Assembly (NCBI GenBank): GCA_011526105.1
Contig: WYAZ01000115.1
Location: 1 to 55,872, forward strand
Source of the DNA: Deltaproteobacteria bacterium
GTDB taxonomy: Bacteria; Myxococcota; Kuafuiibacteriia; Kuafuiibacteriales; Kuafuiibacteriaceae
Length of the DNA: 55,872 nucleotides
Direction of reading: 5' to 3'
The notes beneath the pieces are model-generated. The model worked only from the letters and a program-made list of their open reading frames with translations. It did no database searches and was not told the DNA's origin. The translations under genes and the position numbers were made by a program. Positions 24,564-34,117 of the stretch are shown here, one piece after another. The first letter of the stretch is position 1; every line of letters begins with the position of its first letter.

Positions 24564-24648
24564 CGTGGGTGCGTGGCTCCCAAAGGGCGAAACTCCCTCC
24601 CAAAAAGGTCGGAACCGTCCTCGGAAGATGGTAGCACTATCATAGGCC

Positions 24649-25977
24649 ATGGTCGCGATTCGCCCAGGTATCGCGGGTCTCCTCGGAGTGGCGGGCGTGT
24701 TGCTTGCGCCAACGGTTGGTTCCCCCGCCCCTTCCAGCCCCGAGCCGTGCAAGAACGTCGCAGAAGCCATCCTCGAAGCATCGAGCCGGCTGAAGTCCCC
24801 AGGGGCGCTTTCGCGCCTAGCGCCCTACATGAGCCCCGATTCCGTGCCAGTGCTCGAGCGACGCCTGGGCAACCCAGGGGGGCGGAGCATGGGGCTCTGG
24901 GTCGCGCTGGGGCGTACGCAACACGCCTCTGCGCTGCTCGCGGTCCGAGGGCTCAGAGCGAGCCAGCAGCTCGAGGATCGGGTGGGTCATGCGCTCTCAC
25001 TTCTCGCGCTCGGCGAAGGGGCGGAGACCGGCACCATCACGCTGGCCCTCTCTTCTGCCCCCGAGGCTTTGAGAGAGCGCGTCGCGACGGAGCTCGCGCA
25101 GCTGTGGGGGGCGCGCCCGCGCGATCTGCTCTACCCGGTGCTCGAAGATCCGAGTCCGGCGGTTCGCTTCGTCGCCGCGAGACATCTCTCATCTTGGAGC
25201 ACGCGGGCTCGTCGCACACTCCACGAGCTCGCCGACGGTTCGGATCAGCGGTTCCGCGGCCTTGCCCTCGAGGCCTTGGTCGAGCGCGGGCAGCGCCTTC
25301 CGCTCGATCGAGTGCAGCGCCTCTCCGCCTCGCATCGCACGCGAGCGCTCATGAAGGAGGCCTCACGCGGGAACTCGATCGCATTGCGAGAGCTGCGTTC
25401 GGATCTTCGGAGTTCGGAGGAGCCCACTCGTGTGGGTGCGATGGGCGCGCTGGCTGCACTCGGCGCCGAGACCTCAGAGTCGCTCCGACGGATCACTCAA
25501 AAAGCGAGACCGGCTGGTGATTACGAACCAGAGCTCTCGATGGCGAGACTGCTGCTCGGAGAGACCTCGGCGCTGAGCTCGGTGTCCGAGGCCGACCCGG
25601 CCGGCGTCGCGCGAGCGGTCGAGGTGTTGTGGCTCTTCACGCACTCCAAACTGAAGACCGCCACTGCCGATCCCGCCACGACGGCGAGCTTCCTTCCCGT
25701 CGCCGAGCGTTGGCTCCTCTCCGTTCGCCTGTCCGAGCCCCGGGCCATGCAGCTCCTTCAGGCGGTCGAGGTGCTCGATCCGGAACTCTCGCTCCGCCTA
25801 TCCCGGCAGCGGATCCGGGGCTCGGACGGTGAGAGCTTCGAGGTCGCCTCCCATGTGCTCGGGCGGGGCGGCGGAACCGGCGACATCTCCAGCCTGGTGG
25901 CGGCCGCAAAGCGGGTCGAGGGCGAAGACTCGAAGTCGGCCGCGCTGGTCGCCGCGGCCCGGATTTGCGCGCGATGA
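24649..25977 (+). CDS. Exported HEAT-repeat-like protein
   Basis: The 442-residue product has a signal peptide (GIAGLLGVAGVLLAPTVGSPA). The rest is nearly all alpha-helical, with repeated helix pairs such as RDLLYPVLEDPSPAVRFVAARHL and TRVGAMGALAALGAETSESL, the pattern of HEAT or PBS-lyase-type repeats. Such proteins act as periplasmic scaffolds; no enzyme motif is seen. It is divergent from the Ser/Thr kinase at 24563 with 85 bases between them, so the two may share a regulatory region. Confidence 0.65.
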   Translation: MVAIRPGIAGLLGVAGVLLAPTVGSPAPSSPEPCKNVAEAILEASSRLKSPGALSRLAPYMSPDSVPVLERRLGNPGGRSMGLWVALGRTQHASALLAVRGLRASQQLEDRVGHALSLLALGEGAETGTITLALSSAPEALRERVATELAQLWGARPRDLLYPVLEDPSPAVRFVAARHLSSWSTRARRTLHELADGSDQRFRGLALEALVERGQRLPLDRVQRLSASHRTRALMKEASRGNSIALRELRSDLRSSEEPTRVGAMGALAALGAETSESLRRITQKARPAGDYEPELSMARLLLGETSALSSVSEADPAGVARAVEVLWLFTHSKLKTATADPATTASFLPVAERWLLSVRLSEPRAMQLLQAVEVLDPELSLRLSRQRIRGSDGESFEVASHVLGRGGGTGDISSLVAAAKRVEGEDSKSAALVAAARICAR

Positions 25978-25998
25978 CAGGGGCTTGGGTGTTTTCCT

Positions 25999-27093
25999 TT
26001 GCTCCCGAGGCCCGCCGCTGATAACTCGCCACGCTTGGTGGTCCTTCCATCCACGATCGTGCCCGCCGAAGACGCCCAGACCGACCTCGTGGCGGCGCCT
26101 CGAGTCTCGCTCATCATCCCTTGCTACAACGAGGAGGAGAGCATCGACGAGCTCGTCGCCGAAGTGACGAGTGTGCTCGACGAGAACCAGATCGACGGCG
26201 AGATCATCATCATCGATGACGGATCGCGAGACCGCTCCTGGGAGAAGCTCCAGTTTCACGCCGAGCGCGAGCCTCGTCTGAAGCTCATACGCTTCCGACG
26301 CAACTTCGGTCAGACCGCAGCCATGGTCGCCGGCATGGACTTCGCGCGCGGCGACGTCATCATCCCGCTCGACGCCGACCTGCAGAACGATCCCCGCTCC
26401 ATACCTGCATTGCTCGAGCAGATCGACGCCGGCTTCGACGTGGTCTCTGGCTGGCGAAAGAACCGTCAGGACGCCTTCATCTCTCGCACGCTCCCTTCGC
26501 GCATCGCCAACGGTCTCATCTCGTGGGTCAGCGGCGTGCACCTGCACGACTACGGCTGCACCCTGAAGGCCTACCGGCGCGAGGTCCTCGAACCCGTCAA
26601 CCTCTACGGCGAGATGCACCGTTTCATCCCCATCTACGCATCGTGGTCGGGTGCGAAGGTCACCGAGGCGGTCGTGAATCACCGTCCTCGCAAGTACGGC
26701 ACCTCCAAGTACGGCATTGGGCGCACGTTCAAGGTCGTGCTCGATCTCTTGGTGGTGAAGTTCCTGGGTAGCTATGGCACCAAGCCCATCTATTTTTTCG
26801 GAGGCCTCGGCTTCGCGCTCTGTGGTGTGGGCACGCTGGCGGCGCTTTGGGTCCTCCACCAGAAGTACTTCCACGACGTCTGGGTGCACCGGAACCCGCT
26901 CGTGGTCCTCGCGGTGTTTCTCTTCTCGCTCGGGGTTCAGAGCCTCTTCCTCGGTCTTTTGGCCGAGATCGGCATTCGCACCTATCACGAGAGCCAGGCC
27001 CGCCCGATCTACCTGATTCGCGACCGGGTGAACGTCGCGGGTCCTCTTCGCGGCCTGTCCAGGCCGAGCCAACCTCCGCGCGCCGCGGTCTAG
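25999..27093 (+). CDS. Family 2 glycosyltransferase, dolichol/undecaprenyl-phosphate sugar transferase-like
   Basis: The product has up to 364 residues. The GT2 domain begins RVSLIIPCYNEEESIDEL, with IIIIDDGSRDRSWE, FGQTAAMVAGMDFARGD and PLDADLQNDP (the metal-binding D-x-D). After HDYGCTLKAYRREVL come two C-terminal transmembrane helices (FFGGLGFALCGVGTLAALWVL and LVVLAVFLFSLGVQSLFLGLL). This is the DPM1/GtrB/ArnC layout: it transfers a sugar from a nucleotide donor to a polyprenyl phosphate at the inner membrane. The TTG at 25999 is the farthest possible start; a GTG at 26038 is equally plausible. It lies 10 bases before asparagine synthetase and probably feeds the ArnT/PMT-like transferase at 30030. 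Confidence 0.88.
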   Translation: MLPRPAADNSPRLVVLPSTIVPAEDAQTDLVAAPRVSLIIPCYNEEESIDELVAEVTSVLDENQIDGEIIIIDDGSRDRSWEKLQFHAEREPRLKLIRFRRNFGQTAAMVAGMDFARGDVIIPLDADLQNDPRSIPALLEQIDAGFDVVSGWRKNRQDAFISRTLPSRIANGLISWVSGVHLHDYGCTLKAYRREVLEPVNLYGEMHRFIPIYASWSGAKVTEAVVNHRPRKYGTSKYGIGRTFKVVLDLLVVKFLGSYGTKPIYFFGGLGFALCGVGTLAALWVLHQKYFHDVWVHRNPLVVLAVFLFSLGVQSLFLGLLAEIGIRTYHESQARPIYLIRDRVNVAGPLRGLSRPSQPPRAAV

Positions 27094-27103
27094 AGTACCC
27101 GTC

Positions 27104-29125
27104 GTGTGCGGCATTGCCGGAATCAGCGCGGCACCCGGAACTCGGGTCGAGCTCGAGGTGCTGGCGCGGATGACACGCACGCTTCGCCGCCGCGGGCCCG
27201 ACGACGAAGGCTACTTCATCGATGAAGCGGGTGGGGCAGGGCTTGGTCATCGACGCCTCTCGATCATCGACCTCGAAGGCGGGCACCAGCCTCTGGGCAC
27301 CCCGGACGGCTCCATTCAGGTCGTGGTCAACGGCGAGATCTACAACTTCGTCGCGCTGCGCGAGGAGCTCGAGAAGCTCGGCCATCGCTTCCAAACGCGC
27401 AGCGACTCCGAGGTGGTCGTTCATGGCTACGCGGCCTGGGGCGAGAAGGTCGTGGAGCGTCTGGACGGGATGTTCGCGCTCGCGATCTGGGACGTGAAGG
27501 AGCGGCGCCTGCTGCTCGCCCGCGATCGCATGGGCAAGAAGCCCATGTACTACGCGATGGTGGGGCCTGAGCGGCGAACGCTCCTCTTCGGCTCCGAGCT
27601 CAAGGCGATCGCGGTGCATCCCGATCTCGACCCCCGAGTGTCGCCGCAAGCGCTCGCTTCTTACCTCACCTACGAGTGCCTCCCCGAAGACCAGACGATC
27701 TACGAGGGCGCCCAGAAACTCCCGGCGGCGTGCTATCTCGTCTTCGACCGCGAGCACGGCCGACTGCGTATCGAAGAGTACTGGCGCATGCGCTTCGAGG
27801 ACGTTCCGGGCGTTCCGGACATGAGCCGATGGTCCGAGTCGAGCATCGTCCAGGAGCTCCAACGTCGCCTCATCGAAGCAGTCAAGGTGCGGCTGGTCTC
27901 CGATGTACCACTCGGGGTGTTTCTCTCCGGCGGCATCGACTCCTCGCTCGTCACCGCCGCCATGGCGCGCTCCATACCTGCCTCACAGATCAAGTCCTTC
28001 TCCATCACCTTCGACGACCCCTCCTTCGACGAGGGCCCGCACGCTCGAAGGGTCGCGGCGCACCTTGGTACCGACCACCACGAGGAGCGGCTCTCGTCCA
28101 AGGTCATGATCGACATCCTCCCGGAGGTCGCCGACTTCATGTGCGAGCCGCTGGGCGATGCGTCGATCATTCCCACGTATCTGCTCTCACGCTTCGCGCG
28201 CCAAACCGTCACCGTGGCGCTCGGTGGCGACGGCGGGGATGAGCTCTTCCTCGGTTATCCGACGTTTCAGGCGGACCGGGTCGCGCGACGCCTCGACCGA
28301 GTGGCCAGCGAGACCCACGAGCGTCGCCTCGGCGGATGGATTCGAGCGGCGGCAGGTTTGCTGCCGGTCTCGCGCAAGAACATGAGCCTCGACTTCAAGG
28401 TGAAGCGGTTTGCGCAGGGGCTCGGCTTCTCGCCCGATCTGCGTCACCAGGCCTGGATGGGATCGTTTTTGCCCTCGGAGGCCGCGGCGCTGTTCTCCAA
28501 GGACTACGGTCCTCGTGCGCTCGCAGAGCACCCGTATGCGCTCGTGGCTTCGTTTCGTGATCGCGGGGGCTTTCGCGATCACTGGGACGCGCTCACGTAT
28601 CAGTACGCGCGCCTCTACCTCACTGGCTGCGTGCTCTCGAAGGTGGACCGCGCCTCGATGGCGGTGGGCCTCGAGGTTCGGGCTCCGCTGCTCGACACGC
28701 GGGTGGTGAACTTCGCGAACGCGCTCCCAGGCGATTTGAAGCTGCGGGGTGTGACCACGAAGTACGTGCTCAAGCAGGCCGCTCGGGCCTTTTTGCCGCG
28801 CGAGATCCTCGAGCGTCCGAAGAAGGGCTTTGGGGTGCCGGTGGGGGAGTGGCTGCGTGGACCGCTGGAACCGCTCGCGCGCGAGCTGCTCTCTCCTTAC
28901 AACATCGGCGCCCTGGGCTACTTCGACTCCAAGGAGACCTCTCGGCTCTTCGAGGAGCACCAAGAGGGCGTGGCGGACCACCGAAAGCCGCTCTGGACGC
29001 TCCTGTCGTTCTTGATGTGGCACGAGCGTTATGGACCTTCCGGAACGCTGCTCCGCGCGGTCCCGGTTCAGACGTCTGAGCCGGTGCGCTCGAGCGTCAT
29101 CCACCGCGCCGAGGCGAGCCGGTGA
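27104..29125 (+). CDS. asnB: Asparagine synthetase (glutamine-hydrolysing)
   Basis: The start is GTG at 27104, which places the catalytic Cys at residue 2 (MCGIAGI). The 673-residue product has the N-terminal class II glutaminase domain (RRGPDDEGYF, GHRRLSIIDLEGGHQP, VVNGEIYNF, SDSEVVVHGY) and the C-terminal synthetase with the PP-loop LSGGIDSSLVTA and GGDGGDELFLGY. It makes asparagine, or amidates a carboxylate, using glutamine and ATP. It sits in an operon with a GT2 and an ArnT/PMT-like transferase, as do many AsnB homologues in exopolysaccharide clusters, where they may amidate uronic acids. That role is inferred. Confidence 0.93.
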   Translation: MCGIAGISAAPGTRVELEVLARMTRTLRRRGPDDEGYFIDEAGGAGLGHRRLSIIDLEGGHQPLGTPDGSIQVVVNGEIYNFVALREELEKLGHRFQTRSDSEVVVHGYAAWGEKVVERLDGMFALAIWDVKERRLLLARDRMGKKPMYYAMVGPERRTLLFGSELKAIAVHPDLDPRVSPQALASYLTYECLPEDQTIYEGAQKLPAACYLVFDREHGRLRIEEYWRMRFEDVPGVPDMSRWSESSIVQELQRRLIEAVKVRLVSDVPLGVFLSGGIDSSLVTAAMARSIPASQIKSFSITFDDPSFDEGPHARRVAAHLGTDHHEERLSSKVMIDILPEVADFMCEPLGDASIIPTYLLSRFARQTVTVALGGDGGDELFLGYPTFQADRVARRLDRVASETHERRLGGWIRAAAGLLPVSRKNMSLDFKVKRFAQGLGFSPDLRHQAWMGSFLPSEAAALFSKDYGPRALAEHPYALVASFRDRGGFRDHWDALTYQYARLYLTGCVLSKVDRASMAVGLEVRAPLLDTRVVNFANALPGDLKLRGVTTKYVLKQAARAFLPREILERPKKGFGVPVGEWLRGPLEPLARELLSPYNIGALGYFDSKETSRLFEEHQEGVADHRKPLWTLLSFLMWHERYGPSGTLLRAVPVQTSEPVRSSVIHRAEASR

Positions 29126-30033
29126 GCATGGTCGCCAAGCTCCTGGAGTCCGTGGGCTGGGCGGCTCCGCTGGTCCTCATCTTCCTCGCCTTCTCCTTGG
29201 ACCTGAGGGTGGCGCTCCGTTCCGAGCCGTCGCCCATCGATCGGTCCGAGATGACACGCTTGACCGAGGTGATGCGCGCCCAGCGCAAGGCGGGTGATGT
29301 GCTCGTGCACTCGCCGCTGTTTCGGGTCTCGGAGCTCGCGGCTTTCGGCGATCTCCCTGCGAAACCCGATCGCCCCGCCGACGATGTGCAGCAGGCGCGA
29401 CGTGTGCTCGTGGCGGACCTGCGTGATGCGCCGATGCGAGGCTTCATCGGGAAGCTCGCGAAGGTGGTCCCGGTGAGTGATCACCTCGAGCTTCGGCTGT
29501 ACGAGCCCGAAGGGGGCGCTGAGCCCCTGCTCTTTGATCTCTTCGATCAGTATCGCTCGGCCAAGATGTGGATCGAGCGTCCCCCCGGCACCAAGAAGTC
29601 CACCTGCGATCGACCTCGAGCCGAAGGCGGCTTCTCGTGCCCGGGCGAAGCGGACTGGCTGTACCTGTCGCCTCGGACGCTGCGCGTTTCGGGTGCGTCC
29701 GCCGACTGCGTCTGGGCGCACCCCACGACCGGAGGCATCGTGGTCATCGAGCTGCCGGTGGAGCTCGTACCCGAAGGACGGCGCGTGAGCTTGATCCTCG
29801 AAGCCGCGCTCGATGACAGCGCGGTGGGCGGAGACGGGGTCCCGGTCGAGAACCTGATTAGGCAGGGTGAGCGCGAGCTCGGCCGAGTGATCGTGCCCAA
29901 CCGGGTTGGATGGTTCCGGGGTACGTTCGAGCTCGAACCTGGACAGCCGGTCGAGATACGGATCAGCACCGCAAATGACGGCCGGCGTCACCACTGCGTT
30001 CGCGCGCGCATTCAGGAGCGTGCCGGTCCATGA
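29122..30033 (+). CDS. Membrane-anchored exported protein of the glycan operon
   Basis: The GTG at 29122 overlaps the asnB stop; an ATG lies at 29128. The 303-residue product has one N-terminal membrane helix (AAPLVLIFLAFSLDLRV) followed by a soluble, probably periplasmic part. The region VLVHSPLFRVSELAAF resembles segments seen in proteins that follow membrane glycosyltransferases, and the C-terminal 130 residues look beta-rich (GGIVVIELPVELVPEGRRVSL, GTFELEPGQPVEIRIST). No family is recognised. It overlaps the next gene by four bases and is probably made with the ArnT/PMT-like transferase. Confidence 0.65.
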   Translation: MSMVAKLLESVGWAAPLVLIFLAFSLDLRVALRSEPSPIDRSEMTRLTEVMRAQRKAGDVLVHSPLFRVSELAAFGDLPAKPDRPADDVQQARRVLVADLRDAPMRGFIGKLAKVVPVSDHLELRLYEPEGGAEPLLFDLFDQYRSAKMWIERPPGTKKSTCDRPRAEGGFSCPGEADWLYLSPRTLRVSGASADCVWAHPTTGGIVVIELPVELVPEGRRVSLILEAALDDSAVGGDGVPVENLIRQGERELGRVIVPNRVGWFRGTFELEPGQPVEIRISTANDGRRHHCVRARIQERAGP

Positions 30034-31676
30034 GTCCGCGACGTCTCCATCTCGCGGCGGTGCTCGTGGTGCTCGCGTACTGCGCGACGCTGCTCTTGGG
30101 CCTGAAGTCGGCGGCGCTCACCGACGATGACGACTTCTACATCCCGGCTGGGATCTCCTACGCGAAGTGGCTCGGTGATGCGGCCACCCTGCGGGGGGCT
30201 CCGTTCAGCCGCACCGCGGTCGACGCCGCGTTTACGATCAATCGCGAGCACCCGCCCTTTGCGAAGTACGTCTTCGGCGTTTGCCACTTCGCGTTTCAGC
30301 GTTGGCTCGGACCCACCGACGCGGCTCGAGTCGGCACGGTGTTGTTCTCCACGCTCGCAGCGGCCATGCTCTTTCTGCTCGCGTTCTCGCTGCTCGAGGC
30401 CAAGCGCGCCTTCTTCGTGGGCCTCTACTCGGTCATCGCGCTTCTGACGCTGCCGCGCTTTCACTTCCACTCCCACGCCGCGACGCTCGACGTCCCGGTG
30501 GCTTCGATGTACCTCGCGACCGCGGTGCTCATCCTGCGGAGCGAGTGGTCCTCGCGAGCGGTCTGGCTCGTAGGGCCGGTCTTCGGTCTGGCCACCGCCA
30601 CGAAGCTCAACGCGCCGTTCATCGTGCTCCCCTTCCTGGGCTTCGTCCTCTTCACGCGCTGGCGCGATCGCGAACGAGCCCGTGGCCCCGGCCTCAGGCT
30701 TCCGCCCATTCCGGTGGCCATGCTCTCCATGGCGGTGCTCGGCCCCATCGTCTTCTTCGCGATCTGGCCGTGGATGTGGTTCGACCTCGCGCCGCGCGTC
30801 GCGGAGTACGTGAAGTTTCACGTCAATCACTACGCCATCTACTTCTTGTACTTCGGTCGCATCTACTCGAACCCCTTTGCGCCCTGGCACGCGCCTTTTG
30901 TCATGGCGGCGAGCACGATCCCGCTGGTCACCTCAGTGCTCGCGATCTTGGGCGGCGTGGTGACGTTCCCGCGTCTGCTCGCGCGGTGGAGACGCCAGGG
31001 CAGTCTCGAAGACCGGCGAGAGGCCGACGGTCTGCTCTTTGTGCTCCTGAACCTCGCTTCCACCATTGGCTTGGTCGCGTTCGCGGGCACCCCCATCTAC
31101 GGCGGGGAGAAGCTGTTCATGCCGTTCTTTCCGTTCTTTTGCTTTCTCGCGGGCTACGGGGCCGATGGCTTGGTGACTCGGTTATCGGCTCGGTTCAATG
31201 CGCCGATCAGCGCGCCGGCACTGAGGGTAGTCTTCGCCGGGCTCGCGGGCTCGGGTCTGATGCTTCAGCTCCACTTCGGGGCCTATGGGCTCTCACAGTA
31301 CAACGGCCTCATCGGCGGTCTGCGGGGCGCGACCGCCATAGGCTTCGAGCGTCAGTATTATGATCTGGCCTTCCGAGATCTCGTCGCTTGGCTGTCCGCC
31401 GAGGCGCCCAAGAACCTGCGGGTTCACTTCTTGCCCAACAACTGGGAGTACGTGCGCACGTACAAGTGGTACCGCGAGGCCGGGGAGCTTCGGGGCGACA
31501 TCCAGGTCACGCAGCACGAGACCGGGGCCGAGTGGGTGGTGCTCACCCATGAGCGGCGTTTTGCCCGCTACGGCGAGGACTTGCTCCGCTACCGCGACAA
31601 GTCGGTCCTCAGAGAGAAGCTCGTGGACGGGGTGCCGATCTGGTCCGTCGTAGAGGTTCGTCCCCGCGAACGTTAG
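30030..31676 (+). CDS. ArnT/PMT-like (GT39/GT83) integral membrane glycosyltransferase
   Basis: The 548-residue protein has about ten hydrophobic segments, beginning HLAAVLVVLAYCATLLLGL. The first loop reads TDDDDFYIPAGISYAKW, with an acidic pair in the place of the catalytic Asp/Glu of GT-C enzymes, and REHPPFAKYVFG matches the conserved E-x-PP/HPP block. SHAATLDVPVASMYL is also typical. The C-terminal 120 residues are soluble. These enzymes take a sugar from a polyprenyl-phosphate donor, here probably made by the GT2 at 25999, and attach it to a protein, lipid A or polymer outside the inner membrane. A terminator-like hairpin follows at 31761. Confidence 0.85.
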   Translation: MSPRRLHLAAVLVVLAYCATLLLGLKSAALTDDDDFYIPAGISYAKWLGDAATLRGAPFSRTAVDAAFTINREHPPFAKYVFGVCHFAFQRWLGPTDAARVGTVLFSTLAAAMLFLLAFSLLEAKRAFFVGLYSVIALLTLPRFHFHSHAATLDVPVASMYLATAVLILRSEWSSRAVWLVGPVFGLATATKLNAPFIVLPFLGFVLFTRWRDRERARGPGLRLPPIPVAMLSMAVLGPIVFFAIWPWMWFDLAPRVAEYVKFHVNHYAIYFLYFGRIYSNPFAPWHAPFVMAASTIPLVTSVLAILGGVVTFPRLLARWRRQGSLEDRREADGLLFVLLNLASTIGLVAFAGTPIYGGEKLFMPFFPFFCFLAGYGADGLVTRLSARFNAPISAPALRVVFAGLAGSGLMLQLHFGAYGLSQYNGLIGGLRGATAIGFERQYYDLAFRDLVAWLSAEAPKNLRVHFLPNNWEYVRTYKWYREAGELRGDIQVTQHETGAEWVVLTHERRFARYGEDLLRYRDKSVLREKLVDGVPIWSVVEVRPRER

Positions 31677-31681
31677 CCGCC

Positions 31682-31693
31682 GCTTACGTAAGC
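31682..31693. promoter_or_regulatory. 12-base perfect palindrome GCTTACGTAAGC
   Basis: A perfect palindrome lies six bases after the glycosyltransferase stop, about 125 bases before the ArsR-type regulator. It could be an operator, but the distance is long and there is only one copy. Confidence 0.25.
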
Positions 31694-31760
31694 CGAGGCT
31701 CACCGAGCGGGTCGCGCCCGAATCGAAAGGTGCGGCTTCCGTTCGTCTCTGGCTTCGAAA

Positions 31761-31784
31761 CTGGCTCCTTTCGGCCAGATTTTT
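31761..31784 (+). terminator. Rho-independent terminator-like hairpin
   Basis: CTGGC (31761-31765) pairs with GCCAG (31774-31778), loop of eight, followed by ATTTTT. The stem is short, but the T run is notable in this GC-rich DNA. It would end transcription of the glycan operon. Confidence 0.45.
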
Positions 31785-31818
31785 GACGAGTGGGTCGGGG
31801 TGGGGTCTCATCCTACCC

Positions 31819-32121
31819 ATGCAGCACGCCCTCGAGATCCTCGCCGAACCCCGAAGACAAGCCATTCTGAGACTGGTGTGGGATCAGGAACGTTGTGCAG
31901 GCGAGATCGCTGCGCACTTCGAGGTCACCCGCCCCGCGATCTCTCAGCACCTTCGTGTTCTGAAGGAGGGGGGGCTCGTGCACATGCGACGCGAGGGGAC
32001 GAGGCGCCTCTACTTGGCGGAGCGCGGCCGGCTCGAGCCCGTTCTGTCTCTGCTGCTCGAGGTTCAAGCCCCCGAGCCCGAAGTGCGGTCGGCGGTCGGC
32101 TGGGCTCCCGAGTTCGACTGA
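31819..32121 (+). CDS. ArsR-type winged-helix transcriptional regulator
   Basis: The ATG at 31819 gives a 100-residue protein; an upstream TTG adds only a Gly/Ser tail. It starts MQHALEILAEPRRQAILRLV, then has the helix-turn-helix CAGEIAAHFEVTRPAISQHLRVLKEGG and the wing LVHMRREGTRRLYLA. This is the SdpR-like subgroup of ArsR regulators with no metal-binding cysteine motif; the single Cys in ERCAGE is at an ordinary position. Such genes usually precede an SRPBCC/AHSA1 gene, but here the downstream neighbour is a convergent lipoprotein gene 20 bases away. Its target is unclear. Confidence 0.85.
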   Translation: MQHALEILAEPRRQAILRLVWDQERCAGEIAAHFEVTRPAISQHLRVLKEGGLVHMRREGTRRLYLAERGRLEPVLSLLLEVQAPEPEVRSAVGWAPEFD

Positions 32122-32141
32122 TCGCAGCCGCCTGGGACCGT

Positions 32142-34001
32142 CTAGGGCTTGGGTCGAACCCGCATCAGGCGCCCGGTCCACGGATAGAGGATGAAGATGT
32201 CTCCGTTTTGGGCCTGCTCCGCCGGCGCGCCGATCCCATGTTCCCCGACGATGGAAGCCACCGGCAGATAGCGGCCCTCGCGGAGTGAGAACAGGGCGAG
32301 CGCCGAGAGGTTGAGGTTCTCCACATCCCCCAGACGACGAACGCGGAGCGAGACGAGCCGCAGGTCCGGATCGAGGGGCCACGGCGAGCTCGCGCCCGCT
32401 TCGGCGTCGCCCCAGGCCCAGGGTCGGAGCGCAGGGTCGTTCTCGAGATCCGCCTCGACTCGACCGAAGCGTCCAAACTGTCCGGAGGTCGCGAGCACCG
32501 CCTGCCGCGCTCCGATGACGGCGGCGTGAACGACGTCTGCGGCTCGCGTTACGTTACTGACGCGCGCCCGTCCCGTCTCGGTGACGCTCGGCAGCTCGAA
32601 CCATCGAAGCGATCGGTCCCGATGATCGAGCAATGTGATGGTCTCGTCGTCCTCGAACTCCACTTGGAGGAGGTCAGCATCCAGGGGTGATGAGCCTACG
32701 AGCGTCTCGAAGCTGGGTGTGAGGACAAGCAGGATCTCATGACGCGGGACCTGGGAGGTCACACCCGAGCTTCGGTCGCGAAGCACGATCGCGATGTGCC
32801 CTGCGGGTGAGACGTCGATTGCGACCGGTGAATAAGCGATCTCCGGTGGTGCGCTCGCAGGGGGCTCCAGACGCTTTCGCTCCAGCTCTCGGCCTCCCGC
32901 GTCGAAGCGGCCGAGGTAGATCTCGGGCCATGTCCCGTAGACTGCGAGGAAGGTCTGGCCGCCCGCCTCCGCCGCCAAATCAGCGAGGCAGGTGGGCGCG
33001 GTCGCGGTGTGTGTGAGGGAGAGGTCACTGGGGTCTACGAAGCTCAGTACGGACGGTCCCAAGCCGAGGCAGGTTTCTCTCGGCTGCGCGAGGTCTCGAG
33101 GGCCCGGCGATGCCACCACCACGGTGGACTCCAAGACGGCGAAGCGCCGCGCCAGTCCGAGGTTGAGCGTGCCGCGAATGTACGCGGCGGGCGGGTCGAT
33201 GGGCGCCCGGCCCGGATGAAGCTCGGTCACGAGGACCTCGGCCGAAAGCGGGCTGGTGGCCCCGTAGGCGTCGATGGTACAGGCGGCCGGCCGATTGGAA
33301 AAAGCGCACTCGTAGCGTTGGTCCACGCCGGAGAGGGCGCGAGCCGGTCGACAACCCTCTTCGAGCTCGAGGCATACCTCCCCGTCCACCCCGATTGATC
33401 CGCGACCCTTTCGGGCGCCCGTGACACACGTGTCCAGATCGATATCCAGGCGGCAGCCCGTCACGTACGTGGCGCAGGGCAGGCCGGTGCAACCCGCGTC
33501 CGTGCCGGGCCAAGGCACTGGGCGGGGAGAGGAGGGCGTTGCCACCGCTTCGTTCGGTTGAGGGCAGCTCTCTTGCACCCAAGCCGCGGTGATCCTTGGT
33601 GCGGCGTCCTTCGCTATCGCTGGGCCGGTGGTGCCCACGACGGCTTCGATCCAGCTCACCTTGGGAAGTCGCGGCTCGCAGCCAACGCTCGCCCTCAGGG
33701 CGCCGGCCAGCTCCGGTTCCGAGGCAGAGCGACCGAGCGCGAGCTCGAGCGAGCGCGCATCGAAGCCGTAGATGAAAGCCGAGTGGCCGTCTGGAACCTC
33801 GATCTGGGCTCGAGGCTGGACGCGAGAAAGCATCGTGCCACGATCGCCCTGTTCGGACACGAGAAGGGCACCCACGTAGGCGACACCTTCGGGCGCTTCG
33901 AGGAAGGTCGCCTCCGATCCACAGGCCGCGAGCAGACCCAGCCCCAGCACTCTGGGCGCCCTGGACCGCTTTTGCGCACGGCGGTGTCCTTCGGACGGCA
34001 C
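32142..34001 (-). CDS. Large lipoprotein, propeller-like, function unknown
   Basis: The GTG at 34001 gives a short basic n-region followed by VLGLGLLAAC, a good lipobox; longer in-frame starts at 34070 and 34094 would put over 50 residues before it. The product has 619 residues. Paired cysteines and Pro-rich linkers occupy about 150-260 (GCTGLPCATYVTGC, CLELEEGC). The C-terminal half has repeated strand patterns such as GQTFLAVYGTWPEIYLGRFD and GHIAIVLRDRSSG, suggesting a beta-propeller. A surface or outer-membrane lipoprotein is likely. Its partner is not known. Confidence 0.65.
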   Translation of the reverse strand: MPSEGHRRAQKRSRAPRVLGLGLLAACGSEATFLEAPEGVAYVGALLVSEQGDRGTMLSRVQPRAQIEVPDGHSAFIYGFDARSLELALGRSASEPELAGALRASVGCEPRLPKVSWIEAVVGTTGPAIAKDAAPRITAAWVQESCPQPNEAVATPSSPRPVPWPGTDAGCTGLPCATYVTGCRLDIDLDTCVTGARKGRGSIGVDGEVCLELEEGCRPARALSGVDQRYECAFSNRPAACTIDAYGATSPLSAEVLVTELHPGRAPIDPPAAYIRGTLNLGLARRFAVLESTVVVASPGPRDLAQPRETCLGLGPSVLSFVDPSDLSLTHTATAPTCLADLAAEAGGQTFLAVYGTWPEIYLGRFDAGGRELERKRLEPPASAPPEIAYSPVAIDVSPAGHIAIVLRDRSSGVTSQVPRHEILLVLTPSFETLVGSSPLDADLLQVEFEDDETITLLDHRDRSLRWFELPSVTETGRARVSNVTRAADVVHAAVIGARQAVLATSGQFGRFGRVEADLENDPALRPWAWGDAEAGASSPWPLDPDLRLVSLRVRRLGDVENLNLSALALFSLREGRYLPVASIVGEHGIGAPAEQAQNGDIFILYPWTGRLMRVRPKP

Positions 34002-34117
34002 GGAGCCATCGTTGCACGGAATGCCGAAGGACCACAGGCACCTTTGCTGACGGAAGCATGACAAATCCATGGATGGACGGCGACCCAGCGCCACCCCTGT
34101 TCTGCCATCCTCGAGCC